64,000 nt of DNA, taken from assembly GCF_018408855.1 (NCBI RefSeq), contig NZ_AP024323.1, positions 372,001-436,000 on the forward strand. The letters run 5' to 3'. Source of the stretch: Caballeronia sp. NK8. GTDB taxonomy: Bacteria; Pseudomonadota; Gammaproteobacteria; Burkholderiales; Burkholderiaceae. Below the pieces are notes generated by a model. That model was not told where the DNA came from, ran no database searches, and was given only the letters and a program-made list of their open reading frames with translations. Below, piece after piece: positions 57,012 through 64,000 of the stretch (position 1 is the stretch's first letter; each line of letters begins with the position of its first letter). The translations under genes were made by a program, and so were the position numbers.

Positions 57012-57941
57012 ATGGATCATCTGACGAGCCTGAAGGTGTTTTGCACGGTAGTCGAAGCGAAGAGCTTCGCGCGTGCGGCCGACATACTCGGCTTGTCGCC
57101 GCCCGTCGTGTCGCGCGCGATCGCGGGCCTCGAAGAGCGGCTCGGCAGCCGGCTCTTTAATCGCACGACGCGGCAGATTTCGCTGACCGAAACCGCCGAG
57201 CGTTTTTTCATCGACTGCTCGCGTCTGCTCGACGAACTCCAGGCAATGGAAGAACGCGCGTCCAACCGCGCGAGCGAAGCAACTGGACTGCTGCGGCTCG
57301 TCGCCCATACGACGGTCATGACGAGCCGTTACGCGCCGCTCGTCGCCAGCTTCAGGCGCGCGCATCCGCAGGTGCGCCTCGACGTCACGCTGACCGAGCG
57401 GCCCATCGATCTCGTCGGCGAAGGCTACGATCTCGCCATCGTGCTGCCTTTCATGCTCTCCACCGATACCGTCGTCACGCGTCTGCTCGAAACCATTCCG
57501 CTCGTGCTCGTCGCGAGTCCGGCGTATCTCGCGCAGCGTCCCGCGCCGCGCCATCCGTCCGAACTGGTCGATCACCAGTTCGTGCCGATGTCTCCGTCGA
57601 TCCGCAAGCCCGCGCTCACGTTTCGCATCGGCGGCGAGGACGTGCGCGTGCCGCTCAATCACGACATCGCGTCGAACAGCGCCGTATTCAATCGCGAGAT
57701 GGTGCTGCAAGGCCTCGGCATCGGCGTGCTGCCGACCGCGCTGGTCGCGCATGAGGTGGCGGCAGGCAGGCTCGTCACGCTGCTCGATGCCTATGAACGC
57801 GTCGATGCGGCCATCGAGATTCGCATCGCGTACAGCACGCGCGCGCTGTTGCCGGCCAAGGTGCGGGCGTTCGTCGAGCACGCAGTGCAGTTTTGCGCCG
57901 GCGACAGCCTGCTATCCGACACGCGAAGCCTTACGGCATAA
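57012..57941 (+). CDS. LysR-family transcriptional regulator
   Basis: A 309-residue LysR regulator: HTH (about 1-62: DHLTSLKVFCTVVEAKSFAR, then SPPVVSRAIAGLEERLGSRL) and an effector domain of the DsdC/PecT-like group (about 90-295). It is divergent from the AhpD-like gene, its likely target, and precedes the efflux operon by 153 bp. It could also affect that operon. Confidence 0.9.
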   Translation: MDHLTSLKVFCTVVEAKSFARAADILGLSPPVVSRAIAGLEERLGSRLFNRTTRQISLTETAERFFIDCSRLLDELQAMEERASNRASEATGLLRLVAHTTVMTSRYAPLVASFRRAHPQVRLDVTLTERPIDLVGEGYDLAIVLPFMLSTDTVVTRLLETIPLVLVASPAYLAQRPAPRHPSELVDHQFVPMSPSIRKPALTFRIGGEDVRVPLNHDIASNSAVFNREMVLQGLGIGVLPTALVAHEVAAGRLVTLLDAYERVDAAIEIRIAYSTRALLPAKVRAFVEHAVQFCAGDSLLSDTRSLTA

Positions 57942-58002
57942 GGCGCTGCGCGATTCTTTCCGGCAGCGTTATTCATTCGTGTGTCCGGTGACAGTTGACT
58001 TG

Positions 58003-58014
58003 GTGCATATGCAC
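58003..58014. promoter_or_regulatory. Palindromic operator 1 of the efflux operon
   Basis: GTGCATATGCAC is a perfect 12-bp palindrome, in the context TTGGTGCATATGCACAAC. It is MarR-like in size and is repeated 69 bp downstream. Confidence 0.7.
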
Positions 58015-58071
58015 AACTAGTCTTCCGGGCTATGACGGGCAGCGGATTTGCCCTTTCTCTCAATCTAGATT

Positions 58072-58083
58072 GTGCATATGCAC
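58072..58083. promoter_or_regulatory. Palindromic operator 2 of the efflux operon
   Basis: GTGCATATGCAC again, directly before TATAAT (58084-58089). A protein bound here would cover the -10 region, so repression is expected. Confidence 0.75.
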
Positions 58084-58089
58084 TATAAT
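58084..58089 (+). promoter_or_regulatory. Consensus -10 element abutting the EmrA-type start
   Basis: A perfect TATAAT lies 5 bp before ATG 58095 and right after operator 2. No good -35 element is seen at normal spacing, and there is no Shine-Dalgarno sequence. If used, the mRNA would be nearly leaderless. Confidence 0.45.
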
Positions 58090-58094
58090 CACAA

Positions 58095-59186
58095 ATGACG
58101 ACTCCTGTGACGGATCTCCCCTCGGTTGCCGCGCCCGCCCTCGCGCGGCCGGCGCGCAAGATTCCCTGGATGCTGCTCGCGCTCGGCCTGGTCGGGATTG
58201 CGTTGATCGCCGCAGCGACATACTGGGCGCTCGTGCTGCGCTTCGTTCAGACGACCGACGATGCCTACGTCGGCGGCGATGTCACCGTGCTCGCGCCAAA
58301 GGTGAACGGCTTCGTCACCGATGTGCTCGTGCAGGACAACCAGCGCGTCAAGGCGGGTCAGGTTCTGATCCGCCTCGATTCGCGCGACTACGACGCGCGC
58401 CTCGCGCAAGCGGATGCCGAACTGTCGAGCGCCCGCGCGGCGGTCGTCGAGCTGCAGGCCAAGGATGCGCTGCAGGCGGCCGTGATCAATCAGCAGCAGG
58501 CGGAAGTGCGCGCATCGTCGGCGGAGCTGACGCGCAGCGGGCAGGACCGGGTGCGCTATCGCGAACTCGTGAAGGACGACGCCGTATCGAACCAGATCGT
58601 CGAGCGCGCGGATGCGGACTATACGAAGGCGCAGGCGGCGGTTGATCGCAGCGGCGCGTCGCTGGTTGCGGCGAAGCGTCAGTTGAGCGTCATCGAAGCG
58701 CAGATCGCGGATGCGCAGGCGCGTGTCGCGACGGTCGAGGCCGCGCGCCGCGTCGCGGAGCTGAATGTCGAATACTCGACGATCCGCGCGCCCGTCGACG
58801 GCTACGTCGGTAATCGCACGGCCCGCGTGGGCGTGCTCGCGAATGTCGGCACGTCGCTCTTGACCGTGGTGCCGTCCACCGGTCTTTGGGTCGACGCCAA
58901 CTTCAAGGAAGATCAACTGAAGAAGATGCGCGCGGGCGACGAAGCCGACGTCGAACTCGATGCATCGAGCGTGCCGCTCACCGGCCATGTCGAGAGCCTC
59001 GCGCCCGCGACCGGCGCGACCTTCAGCGTGCTGCCCGCCGAGAACGCCACCGGCAACTTCACGAAGATCGTGCAGCGCGTGCCCGTGCGAATCCGTCTCG
59101 ACGTGCCGAAGGGCATGGAAGCCGTGCTGCGTCCGGGGCTTTCCGCGACGGTCAAGGTTCATCTCGCCAGACAGTCGAACGGTTGA
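58095..59186 (+). CDS. EmrA/HlyD-type membrane fusion protein
   Basis: The periplasmic adaptor of a tripartite pump, 363 residues. One N-terminal TM (about 25-48: WMLLALGLVGIALIAAATYW), then the family's RFVQTTDDAYVGGDVTVLAP, two lipoyl halves (VLVQDNQRVKAGQVLIRLDS; IRAPVDGYVGNRTARVGV), a long coiled coil of Gln/Ala heptads and the beta-barrel (WVDANFKEDQLKKMRAGDEA). It would join the EmrB-type pump to the OprM-type channel encoded next. Expression is probably controlled by two GTGCATATGCAC palindromes. Confidence 0.93.
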   Translation: MTTPVTDLPSVAAPALARPARKIPWMLLALGLVGIALIAAATYWALVLRFVQTTDDAYVGGDVTVLAPKVNGFVTDVLVQDNQRVKAGQVLIRLDSRDYDARLAQADAELSSARAAVVELQAKDALQAAVINQQQAEVRASSAELTRSGQDRVRYRELVKDDAVSNQIVERADADYTKAQAAVDRSGASLVAAKRQLSVIEAQIADAQARVATVEAARRVAELNVEYSTIRAPVDGYVGNRTARVGVLANVGTSLLTVVPSTGLWVDANFKEDQLKKMRAGDEADVELDASSVPLTGHVESLAPATGATFSVLPAENATGNFTKIVQRVPVRIRLDVPKGMEAVLRPGLSATVKVHLARQSNG

Positions 59187-59197
59187 GGGGCGCGGCG

Positions 59198-60772
59198 ATG
59201 ACCCACACCGTTCCCCTCGATCCCACAAGCCAGCCGATCAAACAGCGCGTGTTCGCGTTCGCGCTGATGTGCCTCGGCTTCTTCATGGCGACGCTCGATA
59301 TCCAGATCGTGGCGTCGTCGCTGAAGGACATCGGCGGCGGCCTGTCCGCGAGTCAGGACGAATTGTCCTGGGTGCAGACCTCGTATCTGATCGCCGAGAT
59401 CCTCGTCATTCCGATGTCGGGCTGGCTCTCGAAAGTGTTCTCGACGCGCTGGCTGTTCGTCGCGTCGGCGATCGGTTTCACGATCACGAGCATGCTGTGC
59501 GGCATCGCGTGGGACATCAATTCGATGATCCTCTTTCGCGGCCTGCAAGGCGCGGCCGGCGCCGCGATGATCCCGACCGTCTTCACGACCGCTTTCGTGC
59601 TGTTCCCCGGCAAGCAGCGATTGATTGCATCGACGACGATCGGCGCGCTTGCGTCGCTCGCGCCGGCGGTCGGGCCGGTGATCGGCGGATGGATCACCGA
59701 TCAATGGTCATGGCACTGGCTCTTCTATCTGAACGTGGTGCCGGGCCTCGTCGTCGCGCTGCTGGTGCCGAAGTATGTGCACGTCGACGAGCCGAATCTT
59801 CCGCTGCTGAAGAAGGGCGATTATCTCGGCATCGTGCTGATGTCGGGCTTTCTCGGCTGCCTGGAATACGTGCTCGAAGAAGGGCCGCGCAAGAACTGGT
59901 TCGGCGACGATGCGATCATCGTGTGTGCATGGATCTCGGCGATCTGCGGCTTTCTGTTTTTCGTGCACGCGTTCACGGCGAAGGATCCGGTTGTCGATCT
60001 GCGCGCGCTCGCGGTGCGCAACTTCGCGATAGGCAGTCTGCTGTCGTTCGTGACGGGCATCGGCATCTTCGTGTCGGTGTTTCTGACGCCGGTGTTTCTC
60101 GCGCGCGTGCGCGGCTTCGATTCGCTGGATACGGGTCTCGTGCTGCTTTCCGTCGGTTGCTTCCAGTTGCTGTCGATCGGCGTGTATGCGTTCGCGTCGC
60201 GCTTCATCGACATGCGCGTGCTGCTCGCATTCGGTCTGATCTGCTTCGGCGCGGGCTGCTATTTCTATACGCCGTTGACGCACGACTGGGGCTGGCAACA
60301 GTTCCTCCTGCCGCAGGCGTTGCGCGGCATCGGCCAGCAGTTCGCGGTGCCGCCCATCGTCACGATGGCGCTCGGTTCGCTGCCGCCGTCGCGCCTCAAA
60401 TCGGCGAGCGGACTGTTCAATCTGATGCGCAATCTCGGCGGCGCGATCGGTATCGCGGTGAGCGCGACGATGCTCAACGATCGTCTCAACCTGCACTATC
60501 TGCGTCTGAACGAGAACGTGACGGTGGGCCGTCCCGTCATCGACGATCTGCTCGCGCGCAGCTCGGCGCATCTCGCATCCGCCGCGGGCGATGCGCTGAA
60601 TGCGTCGCAAGCGGGCCTCGCATCGTTGCATGCGCTCGTGATGCGCGAAGCGCTCGTGCTGACCTTCGCCGATTGCTTCTACGTGCTCGCGCTGTGCTTC
60701 CTGTTCGGCCTGATGACCGTGATGTTCGCGAAGCCGATCACGAGCGCGCCGCCTTCGTCCAATGCACATTGA
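59198..60772 (+). CDS. DHA2-family (EmrB-type) multidrug efflux MFS transporter
   Basis: A 524-residue inner-membrane antiporter with about 14 TM helices. Motif elements are ALMCLGFFMATLDIQIVASS, SWVQTSYLIAEILVIPMSGW, LSKVFSTRWLF (motif A position) and GPVIGGWITDQWSWHWLFYL (motif C region). It would expel drugs or aromatic compounds with the HlyD and OprM partners. It starts 11 bp after the adaptor gene. The substrate is unknown. Confidence 0.94.
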   Translation: MTHTVPLDPTSQPIKQRVFAFALMCLGFFMATLDIQIVASSLKDIGGGLSASQDELSWVQTSYLIAEILVIPMSGWLSKVFSTRWLFVASAIGFTITSMLCGIAWDINSMILFRGLQGAAGAAMIPTVFTTAFVLFPGKQRLIASTTIGALASLAPAVGPVIGGWITDQWSWHWLFYLNVVPGLVVALLVPKYVHVDEPNLPLLKKGDYLGIVLMSGFLGCLEYVLEEGPRKNWFGDDAIIVCAWISAICGFLFFVHAFTAKDPVVDLRALAVRNFAIGSLLSFVTGIGIFVSVFLTPVFLARVRGFDSLDTGLVLLSVGCFQLLSIGVYAFASRFIDMRVLLAFGLICFGAGCYFYTPLTHDWGWQQFLLPQALRGIGQQFAVPPIVTMALGSLPPSRLKSASGLFNLMRNLGGAIGIAVSATMLNDRLNLHYLRLNENVTVGRPVIDDLLARSSAHLASAAGDALNASQAGLASLHALVMREALVLTFADCFYVLALCFLFGLMTVMFAKPITSAPPSSNAH

Positions 60773-60799
60773 CCCCAGCCCTATGTGGAAGCCTGGAAC

Positions 60800-62263
60800 A
60801 TGAATAAACTTCTCGTCGCAATACTCGCCTGCGTGACAGGCATGACGCTCGCCGCGTGCGCGGTGCCGCCCGCCACGCACGCGGATCTTCCCGCGACCGT
60901 GAACGCGACCGCGCCCGCCGACTGGAGCGTCGATGCGCCGAAGCAGGCCGTCGATCCCACGGCATGGTGGAATCAGTTCAACGATCCGGTCATGCACGAA
61001 CTCGTTGCGTCGGTGCTCAATGACAACCTGGATCTTCAGGCCGCCGTCGAGCGCGTGAAACAGGCGCAAGCGCTGACGACGCAACGCCGCGCCGCGCTGC
61101 TGCCGCAACTGGACGCGGGCGCGGGCGGTTCCTACTCGCGCCAGAACACGCCGCCGCCGCTCGGTTATGTGAAGCAGGGTGGCTTCGGTCTGACACTGAG
61201 CTGGACGCCGGATGTGTTCGGCGGTGAGCGTCTGGAGTTGCTGGCATCGCAGGCGCAGCTCGTCGGCCGCGAACACGCCGCCGATCAGATCAGGCTCGCG
61301 CTCGCCGCCGACACCGCCGCTGCGTATGTCGATCTGCGCTGGGCGCAGGCCGAACTGAAGATCCTGCAAGACAACCAGGAGATTCGCGAGCGCGCGCTGA
61401 AGCTGACGCAACGCCGCCTGCAATACGGCCTGTCGACGAAGCTCGATGTCGCGCGCGCGCAGAATCAGCTGAGCGATCTGCTGTCGCGCATCCCGCGCAC
61501 GCAGGCGACGATTCAGCATCAGTTGAGCCTGATCGCGGTGTATTCGGGCCGCACGCCGGAATCCGTCGACAAGCTGATGCTCGCGAATGCGGGCGCGGCT
61601 CCCGTCATTCCTGTGCCGGCGAGCGGCGCGCCGCAGATGCTCCCGTCCGAAGCGTTGCTGCGCCGCCCCGATGTGCTCGTTGCGTATGCGACTGTGCAGC
61701 AGCGCGCGGCGGAAGTGGGCGTCGCGCGGGCGGAGCGCTATCCGAAGTTTTCGCTGCGATTGTCGGATGGCTTGCTGGCGTCGTCGTATCTCGGTTTGCC
61801 GACGCTCACCGACAATCTCTTCTCCGCCGCGCTCAACGCGACGAGCCCGATTTTCAACGCGGGCCGCATTACGGCAGAGATCGAGCAGAACGAGAGCCGG
61901 ATGCGCGAGTCGGAATTGCATCTGCGTCAGACCATGCTCGAAGCGCTGAAGGACGTCGAGGATACGCGCAGCGATCTCGTCAGCACGACCGAATCGACCG
62001 CGCGTCTGACCGATGCGCTCGCCGCATCGGACCAATCGCTCACGCTGTCTACGCAGTTGTACAAGGGCGGCGCGGCCAGCTTTCTCGATGTGCTCGACGC
62101 GCAGCAATCGTATCTGCGCGATGCCGATGCGCTGAATCAATCGAAGCGTGAACACGCGCTCGCGGCGGTGGCGCTGTATCGCTCGCTTGGTGGCGGCTGG
62201 AGCGTGACCGGCGATGACGACGTGATCAAGACCGCTACTGCGAAGATGGAGGCGACCCAATGA
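60800..62263 (+). CDS. NodT/OprM-family outer-membrane efflux lipoprotein
   Basis: The outer-membrane channel of the pump, 487 residues. A lipoprotein signal peptide ends at the lipobox LAAC (Cys20). The two repeats of the TolC fold follow, with AWWNQFNDPVMHELVASVLN, NLDLQAAVERVKQA, RRPDVLVAYATVQQ-type EALLRRPDV, and QLYKGGAASFLDVLDAQQSY. ATG 60800 is preferred to GTG 60785 as it gives a normal signal peptide. Its TGA overlaps the thioesterase ATG. Confidence 0.94.
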   Translation: MNKLLVAILACVTGMTLAACAVPPATHADLPATVNATAPADWSVDAPKQAVDPTAWWNQFNDPVMHELVASVLNDNLDLQAAVERVKQAQALTTQRRAALLPQLDAGAGGSYSRQNTPPPLGYVKQGGFGLTLSWTPDVFGGERLELLASQAQLVGREHAADQIRLALAADTAAAYVDLRWAQAELKILQDNQEIRERALKLTQRRLQYGLSTKLDVARAQNQLSDLLSRIPRTQATIQHQLSLIAVYSGRTPESVDKLMLANAGAAPVIPVPASGAPQMLPSEALLRRPDVLVAYATVQQRAAEVGVARAERYPKFSLRLSDGLLASSYLGLPTLTDNLFSAALNATSPIFNAGRITAEIEQNESRMRESELHLRQTMLEALKDVEDTRSDLVSTTESTARLTDALAASDQSLTLSTQLYKGGAASFLDVLDAQQSYLRDADALNQSKREHALAAVALYRSLGGGWSVTGDDDVIKTATAKMEATQ

Positions 62264-62709
62264 GCCTGATCGAAGAAACGGCCGCAGGCCTCGATGGTCT
62301 CGCGCAACTGCGCAAGCTGATCGCATCAAAGCGCAAACCTGGCATTCTCGTGTCGCTCGATTTCGATTTCATCGAGGTCGAAGCGGGCAGGGCGGTGTTC
62401 GCGGGCGTGCCGGGCGATCATGCGTATAACCCGATCGGCACCGTGCACGGCGGTTATGCTGCGACGCTGCTCGATTCCGCGTGCGGATGCGCGGTGCATT
62501 CATGCCTGACCGCGACGCAGGCATACACGACGCTCGAACTGAAGGTCGCTTATCACAAGGCGGTCACGCGCGATTCGGGACTGCTGCGCGCGGAAGGGCG
62601 CGTGTTGTCCATCGGGCGCCGCGCCGCATTCGCCGAAGCGACGCTCAAGGACGCGAGCGGCCGGCTGTTCGCATCGGCGACATCGACATTGCTCGTCATG
62701 GAACGATAA
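62260..62709 (+). CDS. PaaI-family hotdog thioesterase
   Basis: A 149-residue acyl-CoA thioesterase of the PaaI/YdiI group: NPIGTVHGGYAATLLDSACG with the catalytic HGG.. and acidic Asp helix, TTLELKVAYHKAVTRDSGLL and ASATSTLLV. It would split an acyl- or aryl-CoA. Overlap with the efflux gene by ATGA places it in the pump operon, an uncommon partner that suggests the pump handles acidic or acyl compounds. Confidence 0.9.
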   Translation: MSLIEETAAGLDGLAQLRKLIASKRKPGILVSLDFDFIEVEAGRAVFAGVPGDHAYNPIGTVHGGYAATLLDSACGCAVHSCLTATQAYTTLELKVAYHKAVTRDSGLLRAEGRVLSIGRRAAFAEATLKDASGRLFASATSTLLVMER

Positions 62710-62742
62710 AAAAGCCCGGTTCCTCGTCAGGGAAACCGGGCC
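62709..62742 (-). terminator. Terminator of the aminotransferase gene
   Basis: GCCCGGTTCC and GGAAACCGGGC form a stem with one bulge around TCGTCAG. The minus strand continues with TTTTTT, ending the aminotransferase gene. It also forms in the thioesterase transcript. Confidence 0.78.
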
Positions 62743-62762
62743 TTCGACGCGAAGAGAACCGC

Positions 62763-64000
62763 TTATTTCACGCTTTCCAGCGCCTTCCTCACCGTGCCGA
62801 AGATCTGATCGATCTGATCATCTTCGATGATGAGCGGCGGCGAGAACGCGAGGATATCGCCGGTGTAACGCACGAGCACGCCCGCCTCGAAGCACTTGAC
62901 GAACACCTCATACGCTCGTGCGCCCGGCGCGCCGTCGCGCGAATCCAGCTCGATGCCCGCGACGAGACCGAGATTGCGAATGTCCTTCACGTACGGCGCG
63001 TCGCGCAGCGCGTGGGCGGCGCTTTCGAATTTTTCGGCCTTCGAGGCCGCGCGCTCGAACAGCTTGTCGCGTTGATAGAGATCGAGCGTCGCGATTGCCG
63101 CGGCGGTCGCGACCGGGTGCGCCGAATACGTGTAGCCGTGGAACAGCTCGATCGCGTTGGCCGCGCCCGCGTTGACGACCGTGTCGTGCACGTTGCGATG
63201 CGCGGCGACCGCGCCCATCGGAATGGTTGCGTTGTTGATCGCCTTGGCCATCGTGATGAGGTCCGGCGTGACGCCGAAGTACTCGCTCGCCGTTGCCTTG
63301 CCCAGACGTCCGAAGCCGGTGATGACTTCATCGAAAATCAGCAGAATGCCGTACTTCGTGCAGATCTCGCGCAGCTTCTGCAGATAGCCCTGCGGCGGCA
63401 CCAGCACGCCCGTGGAACCGGCCAGCGGCTCGACGATCACGGCGGCGATCGTGGACGGATCGTGCAGCGCGACGATGCGCTCCAGATCGTCGGCGAGATG
63501 ATCGCCCCACGTGGGCTGCCCCTTCGTGAACGCGTTGTGCGCGAGATCGTGCGTATGCGGCAGATGATCGACCGCCGGCAACAATGCGCCCGAGAACGTC
63601 TTGCGATTCGGCGCGATCCCGCCGACCGAAATGCCGCCGAAGCCGACGCCGTGATAGCCGCGCTCGCGGCCGATCAGACGCGTGCGCTGGCCTTCGCCGC
63701 GTGCGCGATGATAGGCGAGCGCGATCTTCAGCGCCGTATCGACCGACTCCGAGCCCGAGTTGGTGAAGAAGATGCGATCGAGTCCTTCGGGCATCAGGCT
63801 GGCGACCTTGGTCGCGGCTTCGAACGCAATCGGGTGGCCCATCTGGAAGGTCGGCGCAAAGTCGAGCGTGCCGAGCGTCCTCGTCACCGCATCGACGATC
63901 TCTTCCCGGCAATGGCCTGCGTTCACGCACCACAGACCCGCCGTGCCGTCGAGCACCTCGCGGCCATCGGTCGAGCGGTAGTACATGCCTTTCGCGCTTT
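62763..64000 (-). CDS. Class III aminotransferase, omega-amino acid type (5' end outside window)
   Basis: About 411 residues are visible; the N terminus lies beyond the window, and the frame stays open to the edge (SAKGMYYRSTDG). It is a PLP fold-type I enzyme with the PLP Lys in LITMAKAINNATIPMGAV and ILLIFDEVITGFGRLGKAT as the cofactor-binding Asp segment. SGSESVDTALKIA and RERGYHGVGFGG are also present. GTAGLWCVNAGHCREEIVDA is typical of beta-alanine/omega-amino acid:pyruvate transaminases. It could use the beta-alanine from the pyrimidine operon, though this is not proven. Confidence 0.92.
   Translation of the reverse strand, partial: SAKGMYYRSTDGREVLDGTAGLWCVNAGHCREEIVDAVTRTLGTLDFAPTFQMGHPIAFEAATKVASLMPEGLDRIFFTNSGSESVDTALKIALAYHRARGEGQRTRLIGRERGYHGVGFGGISVGGIAPNRKTFSGALLPAVDHLPHTHDLAHNAFTKGQPTWGDHLADDLERIVALHDPSTIAAVIVEPLAGSTGVLVPPQGYLQKLREICTKYGILLIFDEVITGFGRLGKATASEYFGVTPDLITMAKAINNATIPMGAVAAHRNVHDTVVNAGAANAIELFHGYTYSAHPVATAAAIATLDLYQRDKLFERAASKAEKFESAAHALRDAPYVKDIRNLGLVAGIELDSRDGAPGARAYEVFVKCFEAGVLVRYTGDILAFSPPLIIEDDQIDQIFGTVRKALESVK

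Noticed and set aside
59708..62329. An 873-codon open frame on the minus strand
   Set aside because: It is antisense to the EmrB- and OprM-type genes with Arg/Gln/His-rich composition; a GC-bias shadow.

Overview
The window is high-GC DNA with strong third-position GC, typical of a betaproteobacterium of the Burkholderia/Paraburkholderia/Caballeronia group. The gene families support this: DUF2288 and DUF4148 proteins, a PcaQ-type regulator beside pcaHG, a HutF/HutG histidine pathway, and E. coli-like iaaA-gsiABCD order. I saw no rRNA, tRNA, CRISPR array, insertion sequence, phage gene or replication origin. Most of it reads as stable chromosomal metabolic DNA. One visible recent rearrangement is a tandem duplication at about 49.9-51.3 kb.

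Layout. 0-7.7 kb: tail of an AI-2E/PerM-type transporter, DUF2288, protocatechuate dioxygenase pcaHG with divergent pcaQ, a lone receiver protein, an acyltransferase, proline iminopeptidase, an EAL-plus-sensor protein and a small conserved protein. 7.7-12.1 kb: an acyl-amino-acid/autoinducer-synthase-like enzyme (FeeM type) next to a 1001-residue membrane GGDEF/EAL protein. 12.1-15 kb: a ROK-family regulator with a degenerate kinase core, and a divergent LysE exporter/Lrp regulator pair. 15-18 kb: hutU-hutI. 18-24 kb: stress membrane protein, a DUF937-OmpA fusion, YciI, a LysR regulator and a YbdG-like mechanosensitive channel. 24.4-33.6 kb: one long operon of rpiR-type regulator, iaaA, gsiABCD, a DmpA-like peptidase and a DppA-like D-aminopeptidase, most genes overlapping by ATGA. 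33.6-35 kb: small protein, crcB, GNAT. 35-40.1 kb: hutH-hutC-hutD-hutF-hutG. 40.4-49.1 kb: DUF4148 protein, then a RutR-like TetR regulator divergent from a complete reductive pyrimidine-degradation operon. 49.2-51.6 kb: cdh and two tandem BrnT-type toxin modules. 51.7-56.8 kb: an aspartate carbamoyltransferase with an N-terminal helix-turn-helix, YjbQ, a BON-like protein, NfeD/slipin and an AhpD-like protein. 57-64 kb: LysR regulator, an EmrA/EmrB/OprM-type efflux operon with a thioesterase, and a truncated class III aminotransferase.

How the genes work together. The two hut blocks encode all five steps from histidine to glutamate through formimidoylglutamate and N-formylglutamate. They are 17 kb apart but carry the same TTGTAT/CTATACAA-type boxes, so HutC probably controls both. 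The iaaA-gsi operon would import glutathione-like or isopeptide-containing peptides and cut unusual peptides (isoaspartyl, beta and D residues). The pyrimidine operon converts uracil/thymine to beta-amino acids; the omega-amino-acid transaminase at the right edge could use the beta-alanine.

Most interesting signals: the FeeM-like enzyme beside a membrane c-di-GMP protein; the HTH-fused carbamoyltransferase with an inverted repeat at its own promoter; the tandem toxin modules whose small antitoxins lack the usual DNA-binding tail; and two perfect GTGCATATGCAC palindromes in front of the efflux operon with no MarR gene in sight.
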